Assembly (NCBI RefSeq): GCF_900116855.1
Contig: NZ_UETD01000002.1
Coordinates: 401,744-465,743 of the forward strand
DNA from: Ruminococcus flavefaciens
GTDB lineage: Bacteria > Bacillota > Clostridia > Oscillospirales > Ruminococcaceae
Reading direction: 5' to 3'
Length of the DNA: 64,000 bases
Position numbers and translations under genes: made by a program. The notes beneath the pieces were generated by a model, which was not told where the DNA came from, did no database searches, and worked only from the letters and a program-made list of their open reading frames with translations. Shown here piece by piece: positions 17,601 through 28,539 of this stretch (its first letter is position 1; each line of letters begins with the position of its first letter).

Positions 17601-19134
17601 GCGGAGACTGCTTGTCCAGCGGCGGCAGAGGGATATCGCTTCCCATGGAAGCAATGGGCTCTGCGCCTTTTTCAGCCATTGGCAGTATAGATGTGCGGAT
17701 ATCCTCATATGCATAGCCGAAAGCCTTCTGAAGCTTTGCAAGCTCCTCTCCCGAATAGGTCTGCACGCCCTTGTTCGGGATATGCAGATCGTGAAGACGT
17801 ACCAGATTTGCATCCAGCCACTCGCCGTAGGGCTGTCTGAGTGCATAAGCAGACTTTATCTCGTCGTCCTCGATGATGCGTCCCTGAGTTGTGTCTGCAA
17901 GGAGCATCTTTCCGGGGCGGAGTCGGTCTTTCTTAACTATCTTGTCCGCAGGGATATCGATACATCCTGTCTCTGAGGAGAGAATGAGATATCCGTCACT
18001 TGTTACGCAGTAACGAGACGGACGCAGACCATTTCTGTCGAGGACAGCTCCCATGACCTCGCCGTCCGAGAAGATTATAGACGCAGGACCGTCCCAAGGC
18101 TCCATCATAGTTGCGTAATACTGATAAAGATCGTATTTGGAGCGAGAGATGGTCTTGTCGTTCTTCCACGGCTCGGGAATTGTTATCATTACTGCCAGCG
18201 GCAGGGGCATTCCCGACATCACCATGAATTCGAGAGCGTTGTCCAGCCTTGCGGAGTCTGAGCCGTTCACATTTATGGCTGGAAGTATCTTGTACATATC
18301 ATTTTTCAGAGCCTCGCAGGTCATGCTCTCCTCACGGGCAAGCATCTTATCCGCATTGCCTGTTATGGTGTTTATCTCGCCGTTGTGGACAATGAAACGG
18401 TTCGGGTGAGCTTTCTGCCAGCTGGGGTTTGTATTTGTGGAAAAACGGGAATGCACCATAGCGATTGCGGAGGTAAAATCCTCACTCTGGAGATCTGTGT
18501 AGAAGCGTCTCAGCTCATCAACCAGAAACATTCCCTTATATACTATAGTACGCGAGGAAAGTGAGCAGACGTATGTATTCTCATCGGACTGCTCAAACTC
18601 CCGTCTTGCTATAAAAAGCTTACGGTCGAAATCAAGCCCCTTGGGACATCCCTCGGGACGCTTCACAAAAGCCTGCATGATATAAGGCATACTTTCAAGT
18701 GCCTTATGTCCGAGGATATCAGCCGATACAGGTACAGTACGCCAGCATATGAGCTTCAAGCCGTTCTTCTTTGCTATAAGCTCGAAAAGCTTCATAGCCT
18801 GTCCGCGCTTCATCTCGCTCTGCGGGAAGAAGAACATTCCCACACCGAAATCACCTTTGCCGCCGATATCGTATCCCAGCTCTGAAGTCTTACTTATAAA
18901 GAAGTTATAGGGCATCTGCACCAGTATACCGACACCGTCGCCTGTTTTGCCCTCGGCATCCTTGCCAGCACGGTGCTCAAGCTTTTCGACGATGGTGAGA
19001 GCACTGTCCACAACGTATCTGGACTGCTCTCCCCTGATATTCACTACCGCACCTATGCCGCAGTTATCATGTTCAAATCGCGGGTCATAGAGTCCCTGCT
19101 GCTCATACGGAGCTTCCTCTCTGAATAAATCCAT
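14605..19134 (-). CDS. gltB: Glutamate synthase, large (alpha) subunit
   Basis: About 1509 residues, the normal GltB length. N-terminal class II glutamine amidotransferase with the nucleophile Cys in HDNCGIGAV, a central domain, the FMN/2-oxoglutarate barrel (GEGGESPERL, SGYDGGTGAAP), the 3Fe-4S cysteines in CNLDTCPMG, and the C-terminal GXGXG beta-helix (SGGIAYV, GRTGKNFAAG). ATG 19134 is chosen; a GTG at 19143 in the same frame is the alternative, and neither has ideal ribosome-binding spacing. It heads the leftward run behind promoter 19244-19272 and a leader terminator, suggesting attenuation. Confidence 0.96.
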   Translation of the reverse strand: MDLFREEAPYEQQGLYDPRFEHDNCGIGAVVNIRGEQSRYVVDSALTIVEKLEHRAGKDAEGKTGDGVGILVQMPYNFFISKTSELGYDIGGKGDFGVGMFFFPQSEMKRGQAMKLFELIAKKNGLKLICWRTVPVSADILGHKALESMPYIMQAFVKRPEGCPKGLDFDRKLFIARREFEQSDENTYVCSLSSRTIVYKGMFLVDELRRFYTDLQSEDFTSAIAMVHSRFSTNTNPSWQKAHPNRFIVHNGEINTITGNADKMLAREESMTCEALKNDMYKILPAINVNGSDSARLDNALEFMVMSGMPLPLAVMITIPEPWKNDKTISRSKYDLYQYYATMMEPWDGPASIIFSDGEVMGAVLDRNGLRPSRYCVTSDGYLILSSETGCIDIPADKIVKKDRLRPGKMLLADTTQGRIIEDDEIKSAYALRQPYGEWLDANLVRLHDLHIPNKGVQTYSGEELAKLQKAFGYAYEDIRTSILPMAEKGAEPIASMGSDIPLPPLDKQSPPLFNYFRQLFAQVTNPPFDAIREEIVTDTSVYIGKDGNLLEERPENCHVLKIENPILTETDMLKIKALSSDGLKSAVIPITYYIGTPFEKAIERLFIEADKAYRDGATILILSDRGVDEFHCPIPSLLAVSALQQHLVSTKKRTAVAMILESAEPREVHHFAALLGYGACAVNPYLAHETIRSLIDEGTLDKDFYAAEDDYNSAILHGIVKIASKMGISTIQSYQGSKLFEAVGVSKELIDRYFSGTVSRIGGIGLADISRRTEKLHTAAFDPLGLTVNDSIGSAGSHKLRSGKSEHLYTPETIHLLQQAAMTGSYDTFKKYSECLTLEDNELTLRSLLDIRFDEKGGIPIDEVESVESICTRFKTGAMSYGSISQEAHECMAVAMNRIGGKSNSGEGGESPERLKSDRCSAIKQVASGRFGVTSEYLVSAQEIQIKMAQGAKPGEGGHLPSGKVYPWIAKTRHSTAGVGLISPPPHHDIYSIEDLAQLIYDLKNANDKARISVKLVSEAGVGTVAAGVAKAGAQVILISGYDGGTGAAPRSSIYNAGLPWELGLAEAHQTLMLNGLRSRVRIETDGKLMTGRDVLVAALLGAEEFGFATAPLVTMGCVMMRVCNLDTCPMGIATQNPELRKRFRGKPEYIVNFMHFIAQELREYMAKLGIRTVDELVGRTDLLVPKKDTHGIDFSAVLGVSASESKQHFDADDIYDFALDSTIDRRVIMKKLGSSLKSGYAKTISIDVVNTDRSVGTLTGAEITRIHGENALSDDTFTVKCSGSGGQSFGAFIPKGLTLELCGDSNDYFGKGLSGGKLVLYPPKNSAFRPDENIIVGNVALYGATSGKAFINGVAGERFCVRNSGAIAVCEGTGDHGCEYMTGGRAVILGRTGKNFAAGMSGGIAYVLDEEHDLYTRLNKALVSLEAVTAEEDIAELKTIIEEHAEATGSEKAKTILADFESYISKFKKIIPHDYAKIQTTVKALEKSGVPYEQAEIEAFELLRKEA

Positions 19135-19184
19135 ATCCTTCACTTGCCTTTCCGATGCAGAGCGCCTTTGATCTGCACCGATAA

Positions 19185-19232
19185 AATAAAAAAGACGCCC
19201 GGGCAGACAGATAGTCTGCTCAAACGTCTTTG
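19185..19232 (-). terminator. Leader terminator (attenuator) of the gltB operon
   Basis: On the minus strand AAAGACG ... CGTCTTTTTT forms the outer stem and GCAGAC-TATCT-GTCTGC the inner one, followed by a long U tract (TCTTTTTTATTTT). It lies between the promoter and gltB, so readthrough is required for expression of the whole run. Antitermination by the ANTAR protein encoded in the run is an inference; I did not find a textbook pair of AxxGxx hexaloops. Confidence 0.75.
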
Positions 19233-19243
19233 TTCCTGCATCT

Positions 19244-19272
19244 ATATTAGCACGTCAAAGTGCAAATGTCAA
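19244..19272 (-). promoter_or_regulatory. Promoter of the gltB-gltD-GS-ANTAR-purF-asnB run
   Basis: TTGACA (19272-19267) and TAATAT (19249-19244) on the minus strand with a 17-bp spacer. Confidence 0.8.
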
Positions 19273-19372
19273 TAGGCGACGGAGGCTTTTTTGCAGTTTC
19301 GTTGATTTTTACAGTTATTTTCTGCTAACGCAAAAATAAAAATGTGCGATACGTCAAATTTCAAAAAAGCTC

Positions 19373-19401
19373 TTGACAAATCTCCTCGCAGGGGCTATAA
19401 T
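19373..19401 (+). promoter_or_regulatory. Promoter of the amt-pyrG-glnN-dapF-dapL run
   Basis: TTGACA (19373-19378), 17-bp spacer, TATAAT (19396-19401): a consensus sigma-A promoter. About 150 bp of leader with two terminators separates it from the first start codon. Confidence 0.85.
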
Positions 19402-19417
19402 GGCATTGTAAACAGCA

Positions 19418-19456
19418 AGGGAGCTGCGGATAAGATATCCGTAGCTCTCTTTTTTT
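19418..19456 (+). terminator. First leader terminator upstream of amt
   Basis: Stem of 11-14 bp centred on GAGCTGCGGAT / ATCCGTAGCTC with loop AAGAT, directly followed by CTTTTTTT. It begins only about 10 nt after the expected transcription start, so the default product would be a very short RNA. Confidence 0.8.
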
Positions 19457-19480
19457 GGTTTATAGCGCTAATTCCATACA

Positions 19481-19529
19481 CAAAGGGGTGTATGAAGTCT
19501 CAGGACTTCTGCACCCCTTTGATATTTTT
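19481..19529 (+). terminator. Second leader terminator upstream of amt
   Basis: Outer stem CAAAGGGGTG / CACCCCTTTG (19481-19490 / 19512-19521), inner stem GAAGTC-TCAG-GACTTC, then GATATTTTT. A second terminator in tandem before the AGGAGG site (19547) of the transporter gene. Two terminators in one leader suggest two-step or back-up attenuation. Confidence 0.75.
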
Positions 19530-19558
19530 GCTGTAATACGATCTTAGGAGGAATTATT

Positions 19559-21346
19559 ATGGACGCACAGGCGATCATTCAGGAATTGACTGAGCATACA
19601 GATAAAACAGTATTCGGCGTATGGTTTATGATAGCGGTAGCTCTCGTATTCTTTATGCAGGCAGGCTTCGCAATGGTAGAGACAGGTTTCACCCGCGCAA
19701 AGAACGCAGGCAATATAATCATGAAAAACCTTATGGATTTCTGTATCGGCACAGTAATGTTCATAATTATAGGCTTCGGACTCATGTTCGGAGAAGATAT
19801 GGTAGGTCTTATCGGACAGCCGGGATTTGACATATTCACAAGCTACAGTAATTTTGAATGGGATCAGTTCGTATTCAACCTTGTATTCTGTGCCACAACT
19901 TCCACTATAGTCTCGGGAGCAATGGCTGAAAGAACAAAGTTCCTTTCTTACTGCATATACTCGGGTATTATCAGCGCTCTGATATATCCTGTTGAAGCAC
20001 ACTGGATCTGGGGCGGCGGCTGGCTTGCACAGATGGGCTTCCACGATCTCTCGGGCTCATGTGCGATACACATGGTAGGCGGTATATGTGCTCTCATCGG
20101 TGCAAAGATCGTCGGCGCCCGTATCGGCAAATTCCAGAAAAACAAGAAGGGCGAGGTCAAGGTAAACGCTATCCCCGGTCATAACCTCACTATCGGCGCA
20201 CTGGGCGTGTTCATTCTCTGGTTCGGCTGGTACGGTTTCAACCCTGCGGCAGCATCAAGCGTAGGACAGCTTGACTCCATATTCCTTACAACCACAGTTG
20301 CTCCCGCAGTTGCAACAGTTACCTGCATGATCTTCACTTGGATAAAGTACGGCAAGCCGGATGTTTCCATGTGCCTCAACGCTTCACTGGCAGGACTTGT
20401 CGGCATTACAGCAGGCTGTGACGTCATGGACTGCTTCGGCTCCATAGCCGTAGGTGTAGTATCGGGACTTCTGGTCTGCTTCGGAGTATGGCTCCTTGAC
20501 TACAAGCTCCACATCGACGACCCCGTCGGCGCAGTTGCAGTACACATGATGAACGGTATCTGGGGCACTATCGCAGTGGGACTTTTCGCAACATCATCAG
20601 CTCCCGGATATGCTATACAGCTTGAAAGCGGCGGAATCAAGGCAGAAGGACTTTTCTACGGCGGCGGCTTTGAACAGCTCGGCTTACAGCTCCTCGGATT
20701 TGTTTCCGTAGCAGCATGGGCAGCTGTTGCTATAACAGTTACATTCCTCATTATAAAGAAGACCATAGGTCTCCGCGCTTCAGAGCAGGAGGAAGTTCTC
20801 GGTCTTGACATCACAGAGCACGGACTCATCTCCTCTTATGCAGACTTTGCACCCTCTATGGGTGACATCTCCATGAAGGGCTACACAAAAGACGACGCAA
20901 AGAGCGTTGTCAAGGTACCTGTTGACGAGGCTGTAAAGGTGGAGAACTACTCCGCACCTGCTCCCGACGGCAGACCCAAGATGACAAATATAGTCGTTGT
21001 GTTCAAGCAGCAGAAGCTCCAGCAGTTCATTGAAGCTATGGAAGCCATTGACGTAAAGGGCATCACAGTCACCAACGTAATGGGCTGCGGTATGCAAAAC
21101 GGACAGAGGAACTACTACCGCGGTACTACAGTTGAGATGAACCTGCTTCCCAAGGTAAAGGCAGAGATCGCAGTATGTGCGGTTCCCGTTGATAAGGTCG
21201 TAAGCGCCGCAAAGGCAGCTCTCTATACAGGCAACTACGGCGACGGCAAGATGTTCATTTACGACATCGAGAACGTCATCAAGATAAGAACAGGCGAGGA
21301 GGGCTACAACGCGCTCCATGATTCCGAGGAATGGGAGCGTTCATAA
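19559..21346 (+). CDS. amt: Ammonium transporter fused to a P-II regulatory domain
   Basis: 595 residues. Residues 1 to about 410 form an Amt channel with some 11 membrane segments; NAGNIIMKNLMDF, IYSGIISALIYPVEAHWIWGGGW-type pore motif (two halves, AHWIWGGGW), DDPVGAVAVHMMNGIWGT and its twin His are visible. After a soluble linker a complete P-II (GlnK) domain begins near residue 470 (MTNIVVVFKQQKL), with a T-loop containing GQRNYYRGTTVEMNLLPK and the C-terminal GKMFIYDIENVIKIRTGEEG. In most bacteria GlnK is a separate protein that plugs the channel, so the fusion gives built-in regulation by 2-oxoglutarate/ATP. First gene of the rightward run. Confidence 0.95.
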   Translation: MDAQAIIQELTEHTDKTVFGVWFMIAVALVFFMQAGFAMVETGFTRAKNAGNIIMKNLMDFCIGTVMFIIIGFGLMFGEDMVGLIGQPGFDIFTSYSNFEWDQFVFNLVFCATTSTIVSGAMAERTKFLSYCIYSGIISALIYPVEAHWIWGGGWLAQMGFHDLSGSCAIHMVGGICALIGAKIVGARIGKFQKNKKGEVKVNAIPGHNLTIGALGVFILWFGWYGFNPAAASSVGQLDSIFLTTTVAPAVATVTCMIFTWIKYGKPDVSMCLNASLAGLVGITAGCDVMDCFGSIAVGVVSGLLVCFGVWLLDYKLHIDDPVGAVAVHMMNGIWGTIAVGLFATSSAPGYAIQLESGGIKAEGLFYGGGFEQLGLQLLGFVSVAAWAAVAITVTFLIIKKTIGLRASEQEEVLGLDITEHGLISSYADFAPSMGDISMKGYTKDDAKSVVKVPVDEAVKVENYSAPAPDGRPKMTNIVVVFKQQKLQQFIEAMEAIDVKGITVTNVMGCGMQNGQRNYYRGTTVEMNLLPKVKAEIAVCAVPVDKVVSAAKAALYTGNYGDGKMFIYDIENVIKIRTGEEGYNALHDSEEWERS

Positions 21347-21422
21347 GCTGACAAGGGCATCTGCGGATAATAAAATAATATCTGAAAAATCTCCCGCTAT
21401 CCGCAGATAGCCTTTATCATAA

Positions 21423-23048
<1,626 letters not shown>

Positions 23049-23050
23049 TT

Positions 23051-25138
23051 ATGGAAAAGGTAACAGAGTATTTCGGTTCAATGGTATTTGACGACAGAAT
23101 AATGAAGGCAACTCTTTCTGAAAAGGTGTACAAGTCACTGAAAAGGACTATCGACAGAGGTACCCCCCTTGATATCTCGGTAGCTAATGCAGTTGCAGCT
23201 GCCATGAAGGATTGGGCGATCGAGCTTGGAGCCACACACTACACCCACTGGTTCCAGCCCATGACAGGCGTTACTGCCGAGAAGCACGACAGCTTCATCT
23301 CCCCTGCTCCCGACGGCAGAGTCATCATGGAGTTCTCGGGCAAGGAGCTTGTAAAGGGCGAGCCTGACGCTTCGTCCTTCCCTTCGGGCGGACTCCGCGC
23401 CACATTCGAGGCAAGAGGCTACACCGCATGGGACCCCACCTCATATGCATTCGTCAAGGACGGTACACTCTACATCCCCACAGCCTTCTGCTCCTACACA
23501 GGTGAGGCACTGGACAAGAAAGTCCCCCTCCTCCGCTCCATGGAAGCCATCAACAAGCAGGCGCTGCGTATACTGAAGCTCTTCGGCAATACCAAAGTAA
23601 AGAGCGTCAAGACCTCGGTTGGTCCCGAGCAGGAATACTTCCTTGTTGACCGTGATATGTGGAAGCAGAGAAAGGACCTCATCATGACGGGAAGAACTCT
23701 TTTCGGTGCAATGCCTCCCAAGGGACAGGAAATGGACGACCACTACTTTGGCTCAATCAAGCCCAGAGTTGCCGAGTACATGGCTGATCTCGACCGCGAG
23801 CTGTGGAAGCTGGGCATCCTCGCCAAGACCAAGCACAACGAGGTAGCTCCCGCTCAGCACGAGCTGGCTCCCATCTATGATACCACAAATATCGCCGCCG
23901 ACCACAACCAGCTTACCATGGAGGTAATGCAGAAGGTGGCACAGCGTCACAACCTTGTTTGTCTGCTCCACGAAAAGCCCTTTGCAGGCGTAAACGGCTC
24001 AGGCAAGCACAACAACTGGTCTATCTCCACAGATCAGGGCGAAAACCTGCTCTCTCCAGGTGAAACACCTGCCGAGAACGCACAGTTTCTGCTGTTCCTC
24101 GCAGCAGTTATCAAGGCAGTTGACGACTATCAGGATCTGCTGAGACTTTCCGTAGCCACAGCAGGCAACGACCACCGTCTCGGTGCAAACGAAGCTCCTC
24201 CTGCTGTGATCTCCATATTCCTCGGTGACGAGCTTACCTCAGTTCTTGACGCCATCGAAAAGGACAAGCCCTACGGCGGCACAGCAAAGGAAAAGATGAA
24301 ACTGGGCGTTGATGTACTGCCCCAGTTCAGCAAGGACTCCACCGACCGCAACCGTACCTCACCCTTTGCTTTCACAGGCAACAAGTTCGAGTTCCGTATG
24401 CTTGGCTCATCAAACAGCATATCCTGTGCAAATATCCACCTCAATGCAGCAGTTGCCGAGGTGCTCAGACAGTTTGCCGACAAGCTGGAAAAGTCAAAGG
24501 ACTTCAACAAGGCGCTCCACGATCTTATCAAGAAGACCATCAAGGATCACAAGCGTATAATCTTCAACGGCAACGGCTATGACGACGCATGGATTGCAGA
24601 GGCTGAGAAGCGCGGACTCATGAACCTGAAGACAACTGCCGATGCAATGCCCCATATCTGCGACAAGAAGAACGTTGATATGCTCACATCACACGGCATT
24701 TTTACCGAAGCCGAGATATTCTCACGCCGCGACATCATGCTCGAGAACTACATCAAGACAGTCAACATCGAAGCTGTTACCATGATCGATATGGCTCGCA
24801 AGGAGATAATCCCTGCGGTAGCTAAATTCGCAGCAGATACCGCAAACGCTGTCGCTGTCAAGAAGTCAGTATCCAAGGCAGCCTGCAAGTACGAGACAAA
24901 GCTTGTGACAGAGCTTTCCGAGCTCATTGATGAGATGGACTCCGCAACAGCTGCGCTGGAAAAGGCAGTTGCAAAGTTCAGAACAATCGATGTCATCGTA
25001 AAGGCTTCCGAGTTTATCAGGGACACTGTACTGCCTGCAATGGATAAGCTCCGCAGCGCAGCAGACAAGGCTGAGACCGTTACAGCCGAGACCTACTGGC
25101 CCTTCCCTGCATACGACAAGCTGCTTTTCGGAGTGTGA
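23051..25138 (+). CDS. glnN: Glutamine synthetase type III
   Basis: 695 residues, the length of the large GlnN/GS III family found in Bacteroides, Ruminococcus and cyanobacteria; ammonia + glutamate + ATP to glutamine. Family features: THWFQPMTG near the N terminus, [21 protein letters not shown] (in parts), [22 protein letters not shown], the nucleotide region [22 protein letters not shown] and [20 protein letters not shown] 23051 has GGAG seven bases upstream; ATG 23045 is the alternative. This is the main ammonia-fixing enzyme visible, next to the ammonium channel. Confidence 0.96.
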   Translation: MEKVTEYFGSMVFDDRIMKATLSEKVYKSLKRTIDRGTPLDISVANAVAAAMKDWAIELGATHYTHWFQPMTGVTAEKHDSFISPAPDGRVIMEFSGKELVKGEPDASSFPSGGLRATFEARGYTAWDPTSYAFVKDGTLYIPTAFCSYTGEALDKKVPLLRSMEAINKQALRILKLFGNTKVKSVKTSVGPEQEYFLVDRDMWKQRKDLIMTGRTLFGAMPPKGQEMDDHYFGSIKPRVAEYMADLDRELWKLGILAKTKHNEVAPAQHELAPIYDTTNIAADHNQLTMEVMQKVAQRHNLVCLLHEKPFAGVNGSGKHNNWSISTDQGENLLSPGETPAENAQFLLFLAAVIKAVDDYQDLLRLSVATAGNDHRLGANEAPPAVISIFLGDELTSVLDAIEKDKPYGGTAKEKMKLGVDVLPQFSKDSTDRNRTSPFAFTGNKFEFRMLGSSNSISCANIHLNAAVAEVLRQFADKLEKSKDFNKALHDLIKKTIKDHKRIIFNGNGYDDAWIAEAEKRGLMNLKTTADAMPHICDKKNVDMLTSHGIFTEAEIFSRRDIMLENYIKTVNIEAVTMIDMARKEIIPAVAKFAADTANAVAVKKSVSKAACKYETKLVTELSELIDEMDSATAALEKAVAKFRTIDVIVKASEFIRDTVLPAMDKLRSAADKAETVTAETYWPFPAYDKLLFGV

Positions 25139-25143
25139 TATAA

Positions 25144-25980
25144 ATGAGATTTACAAAAATGCAGGGCTGCGGCAATGATTACATCTACGTCAACTGCTTT
25201 GAGGAGAGTCTTACCTCTCCTCAGCAGCTTGCAAAAACAATAAGTGACAGACATTTCGGCATCGGCTCAGACGGTCTGGTGCTGATAATGCCAAGCGAGA
25301 CCGCGGACTGCCGTATGCGTATGTTCAATTCCGACGGCAGCGAGTCCGAAATGTGCGGCAATGCAATTCGCTGTGTTGCCAAATACGTCTACGACCGCGA
25401 TATCATCCACAAGCGTCAGCTGTCCGTTGAGACTCTCGCAGGCATAAAGTACATCAGTATCAACGCTGACGATAACGATATTGCGCGGACTATGACCGTG
25501 GATATGGGCGCTCCCGTAACCGAAGCCGCAAATATTCCTGTTTTTGCAGACCGCTCTCCTGTCACAGACCTGAAGCTCACCGCTTTCGGTCGTGAGTTCA
25601 CATTCACCTGTGTATCAATGGGTAATCCCCATGCAGTTACATTTATTGAAGAACCTGTCAGCAGCTTCGATGTGGAGAAGTTCGGCAAGGTGTTCGAGGT
25701 GTACGGCCATTTTCCGCGCAGGTCCAACATAGAATTCGCAGAGGTGATATCCCCCACTCATCTGAAAATGAGAGTGTGGGAGCGCGGTGCAGGCGAGACA
25801 CTTGCCTGCGGAACAGGTACCTGTGCAACTGTTGCGGCGGCTTGTCTTAACGGCATATGTCCCCGCGAGCCCGTGACAGTAGACCTGCTTGGCGGTCAGC
25901 TTATCATAGAATGGAAGGAGACCGATGGTCATATCTATATGACGGGTCCCGCAGAATTTGTATTTGACGGCGAGATTTAA
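25144..25980 (+). CDS. dapF: Diaminopimelate epimerase
   Basis: 278 residues; converts LL- to meso-diaminopimelate for lysine and peptidoglycan. The two catalytic Cys are in EMCGNAIRC and LACGTGTCAT, both canonical, and GCGNDYIYV opens the protein. Five bp follow glnN, so it is cotranscribed. Its partner dapL is the next gene: together they form the aminotransferase shortcut of the DAP pathway. Confidence 0.97.
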   Translation: MRFTKMQGCGNDYIYVNCFEESLTSPQQLAKTISDRHFGIGSDGLVLIMPSETADCRMRMFNSDGSESEMCGNAIRCVAKYVYDRDIIHKRQLSVETLAGIKYISINADDNDIARTMTVDMGAPVTEAANIPVFADRSPVTDLKLTAFGREFTFTCVSMGNPHAVTFIEEPVSSFDVEKFGKVFEVYGHFPRRSNIEFAEVISPTHLKMRVWERGAGETLACGTGTCATVAAACLNGICPREPVTVDLLGGQLIIEWKETDGHIYMTGPAEFVFDGEI

Positions 25981-25991
25981 CGGAGGAAGCT

Positions 25992-27197
25992 ATGGCAAGA
26001 TTTAACGAAAATTTTCTTGAGCTGAAGGAAAGCTATCTGTTCAGCGAGGTCGCAAAGCGCGTCAGCACATTTAAAGAGAAACACCCCGAAAGATCGGTCA
26101 TACGCCTCGGCATAGGTGATGTAACACTTCCTCTCGGGAAAGCTGTCGTAGAGGCTATGCACAGAGCCGCCGATGAAATGGGCAAGGCTGAGACTTTCCG
26201 CGGCTACGGTCCCGAGCAGGGCTATGATTTTCTGAGAAAGGCTATCGCCGGACATTACCGCAGCTTCGGCGTTGAGCTTGACATCGACGAGATATTCGTT
26301 TCCGACGGAGCTAAGTCCGACACAGGAAACATCACCGACCTTTTCGGCAGGGATAACACCGTACTTATCCCCGACCCCGTTTACCCCGTCTATGTGGACA
26401 CCAATACCATGAACAGCAGAAATATCGTCTATATCAACGGCACTGCCGAGAATGATTTTCTGCCTATGCCTGACAGGAGTATCCATGCGGATATCATCTA
26501 TATCTGCTCGCCGAATAATCCCACGGGAGCCTGCTACAACAGGGCTCAGCTGCGGGAATGGGTGGACTATGCTCTTGAAAACGATGCAGTTATCCTCTTT
26601 GATTCCGCCTATGAGAGCTTTGTATCCGACAGCAGTCTCCCCCACTCCATCTATGAGATAGAGGGAGCAGAAAGCTGTGCAGTTGAGTTCTGCTCACTTT
26701 CCAAAACAGCAGGCTTCACAGGTACAAGATGCGGATATACCATAGTTCCCAAGGCGATAACATCTGTCTCTGCCGACGGCAGAGAGATGAGTCTCAACAA
26801 GATGTGGAACCGCCGCCAGTGTACGAAGTTCAACGGCGTTCCCTATGTGATACAGCGTGCCGCCGAAGCAGTTTTCTCCGAGGAGGGCAAGGAAGAAGCA
26901 AAGGCTATGACCGATGCTTATATGCAGAACGCCCGTATCATATCCGACACCATGGAGAGGCTCGGGATACGCTATACAGGCGGCATAAACTCACCGTACA
27001 TATGGTTTGAGTGTCCATTCGGCATGAACAGCTGGGACTTCTTCGACTTTCTGCTTGAAAAAGCCGGAGTTGTCGGAACTCCCGGTGCAGGCTTCGGCAG
27101 CAACGGAGATAACTGGTTCCGTCTTACAGCCTTTAACAGCAAGGAAAACACTGTCGAAGCCATGGAAAGATTTCGCTCACTGCTAAAAAAGGATTGA
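25992..27197 (+). CDS. dapL: LL-diaminopimelate aminotransferase
   Basis: 401-residue fold-type I PLP enzyme converting tetrahydrodipicolinate and glutamate to LL-DAP. PLP-binding features: SPNNPTGACY, FDSAYESF, and the Schiff-base Lys in FCSLSKTAGFTGTRCGY; RLGIGDVTLPL and FRGYGPEQGYDFLR near the start are typical of DapL. It follows dapF by 11 bp and uses glutamate as amino donor, which links it to the nitrogen genes upstream. Last gene of the rightward run before the terminator at 27232. Confidence 0.96.
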   Translation: MARFNENFLELKESYLFSEVAKRVSTFKEKHPERSVIRLGIGDVTLPLGKAVVEAMHRAADEMGKAETFRGYGPEQGYDFLRKAIAGHYRSFGVELDIDEIFVSDGAKSDTGNITDLFGRDNTVLIPDPVYPVYVDTNTMNSRNIVYINGTAENDFLPMPDRSIHADIIYICSPNNPTGACYNRAQLREWVDYALENDAVILFDSAYESFVSDSSLPHSIYEIEGAESCAVEFCSLSKTAGFTGTRCGYTIVPKAITSVSADGREMSLNKMWNRRQCTKFNGVPYVIQRAAEAVFSEEGKEEAKAMTDAYMQNARIISDTMERLGIRYTGGINSPYIWFECPFGMNSWDFFDFLLEKAGVVGTPGAGFGSNGDNWFRLTAFNSKENTVEAMERFRSLLKKD

Positions 27198-27231
27198 TTC
27201 AGCAGCATTGACTGCTGTTTATAAAGCGATA

Positions 27232-27275
27232 AAAGACCTCCTATGGTACATTATAAACCATAGGAGGTCTTTACA
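27232..27275. terminator. Bidirectional intrinsic terminator
   Basis: Stem AAGACCTCCTATGGT / ACCATAGGAGGTCTT around an 8-nt loop, with T/A-rich exits on both sides. Separates dapL from the converging solute-binding protein gene. Confidence 0.85.
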
Positions 27276-27288
27276 AAGTGGGTAGGTA

Positions 27289-28512
27289 CTATCGTGCGTT
27301 TATTTCTGCTGTGACTCCGTCAAGCAATTCCTGAAGGTCAATCTTATCGGGATTGCCTGCTGCAAGAGTACTTCCCAGCAGAGATGAAGGTGTCCAGTAT
27401 GCATCCGTTACGTTCTGTCGTACAGAAAAAGCAGACTGCTCACCAAGTGCCACAACAGCAGGTGACGACTGAACTTCCTCAGCCTGCATAGCCTCAACAT
27501 TTGAGGGACATTCACCTGTTACCCTGAAGCGTTCTACCTGATTATCGTAATTTGATACCCATTCAGCAAACTTTACAGCCCAGTCGGGATTTTTTGTACC
27601 CGAGTATACGCCGACATACTTATAGCCCATAAATCCTGACATCTGGACCTGATCGCCGTTGACTGTAAATGTGGGCAGCTTTGTGGCTCTGAGATCGTCG
27701 CCCCATATACCGCGAAGATTCTCATAATCCCACTGTCCGCTGACAAATGCTATAACACTGTCATCCGAAGCTCCGTCAATGGGGCTCTCCGTGCTTCTGA
27801 AGCCCTTGCTGCTGCTTATATCCAGCATTGCCTGAGCCACATCTACACCCTTATACTTATTCTCGGTAGAGTTCCAGTCACATACGTTATAGGTGCCGCC
27901 GGGATTTGCCTCGGCACTAAGTCCTGCTCCGCCGAAGAAGGAATATGTATACCAGCCCGAAGACCAGTCCATAGCGAAGAACTTGTTCTTCTTACCTGCA
28001 ATTTCGAGTATACTATCAAGTGACTGAACGTCTGATTCGTTCAGATACTTTGCGTTATAGTAGAGGAAATAACCGTTTCCTGCTGTAATGGGACAGGCAT
28101 AGAGTTTAAGATCTCTTACTACACATGAGATGACATCGGTATATCTTCCGCCGTTGTCAGCGATGATCTGATCCTTATTCTCTGTTATGGGGAGAAGATA
28201 TCCCGCATTATAGAGCTGATCCAGCTGATCGTCGGCGAAGTACAGTATATCAGCAGAATCATCGGGATTTTCCTGAATATACTCCGTCATAGAGTGCTCG
28301 GGCTTGTTTCCAAGTATTATCTCGATATCTGCCTCATCTTTATAGTGCTCGACGAAGTTGTCAGCCATCTGCTGAAGCAGAGCCTCGTCCTCCATTTTCC
28401 ACACATTAAGCGTTACCTTTTCACGCTTCTTGCTTGATTTATTGCCGCATGATGCCATAGTCAAAAGGCATACAGCTGAACATGTAACAGCCATTATCTT
28501 CTTGATATTCAT
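27289..28512 (-). CDS. Extracellular solute-binding lipoprotein (sugar type)
   Basis: 407 residues. Signal peptide with lipobox LTMASC (Cys22), then a MalE-like two-lobed binding protein: VTLNVWKMEDEALLQQ at the first strand, DILYFADDQLDQLY, a Trp-rich central part (MDWSSGWYTY) and the hinge region of the C lobe. Normally such proteins feed an ABC permease for oligosaccharides, but no permease or ATPase gene is nearby. It is instead the second gene after a membrane GGDEF-like protein, 27 bp apart, which suggests ligand sensing rather than uptake. AGGAGG precedes ATG 28512. Confidence 0.85.
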   Translation of the reverse strand: MNIKKIMAVTCSAVCLLTMASCGNKSSKKREKVTLNVWKMEDEALLQQMADNFVEHYKDEADIEIILGNKPEHSMTEYIQENPDDSADILYFADDQLDQLYNAGYLLPITENKDQIIADNGGRYTDVISCVVRDLKLYACPITAGNGYFLYYNAKYLNESDVQSLDSILEIAGKKNKFFAMDWSSGWYTYSFFGGAGLSAEANPGGTYNVCDWNSTENKYKGVDVAQAMLDISSSKGFRSTESPIDGASDDSVIAFVSGQWDYENLRGIWGDDLRATKLPTFTVNGDQVQMSGFMGYKYVGVYSGTKNPDWAVKFAEWVSNYDNQVERFRVTGECPSNVEAMQAEEVQSSPAVVALGEQSAFSVRQNVTDAYWTPSSLLGSTLAAGNPDKIDLQELLDGVTAEINAR

Positions 28513-28539
28513 TTCCAGTCCTCCTTATTTACTTACCGT

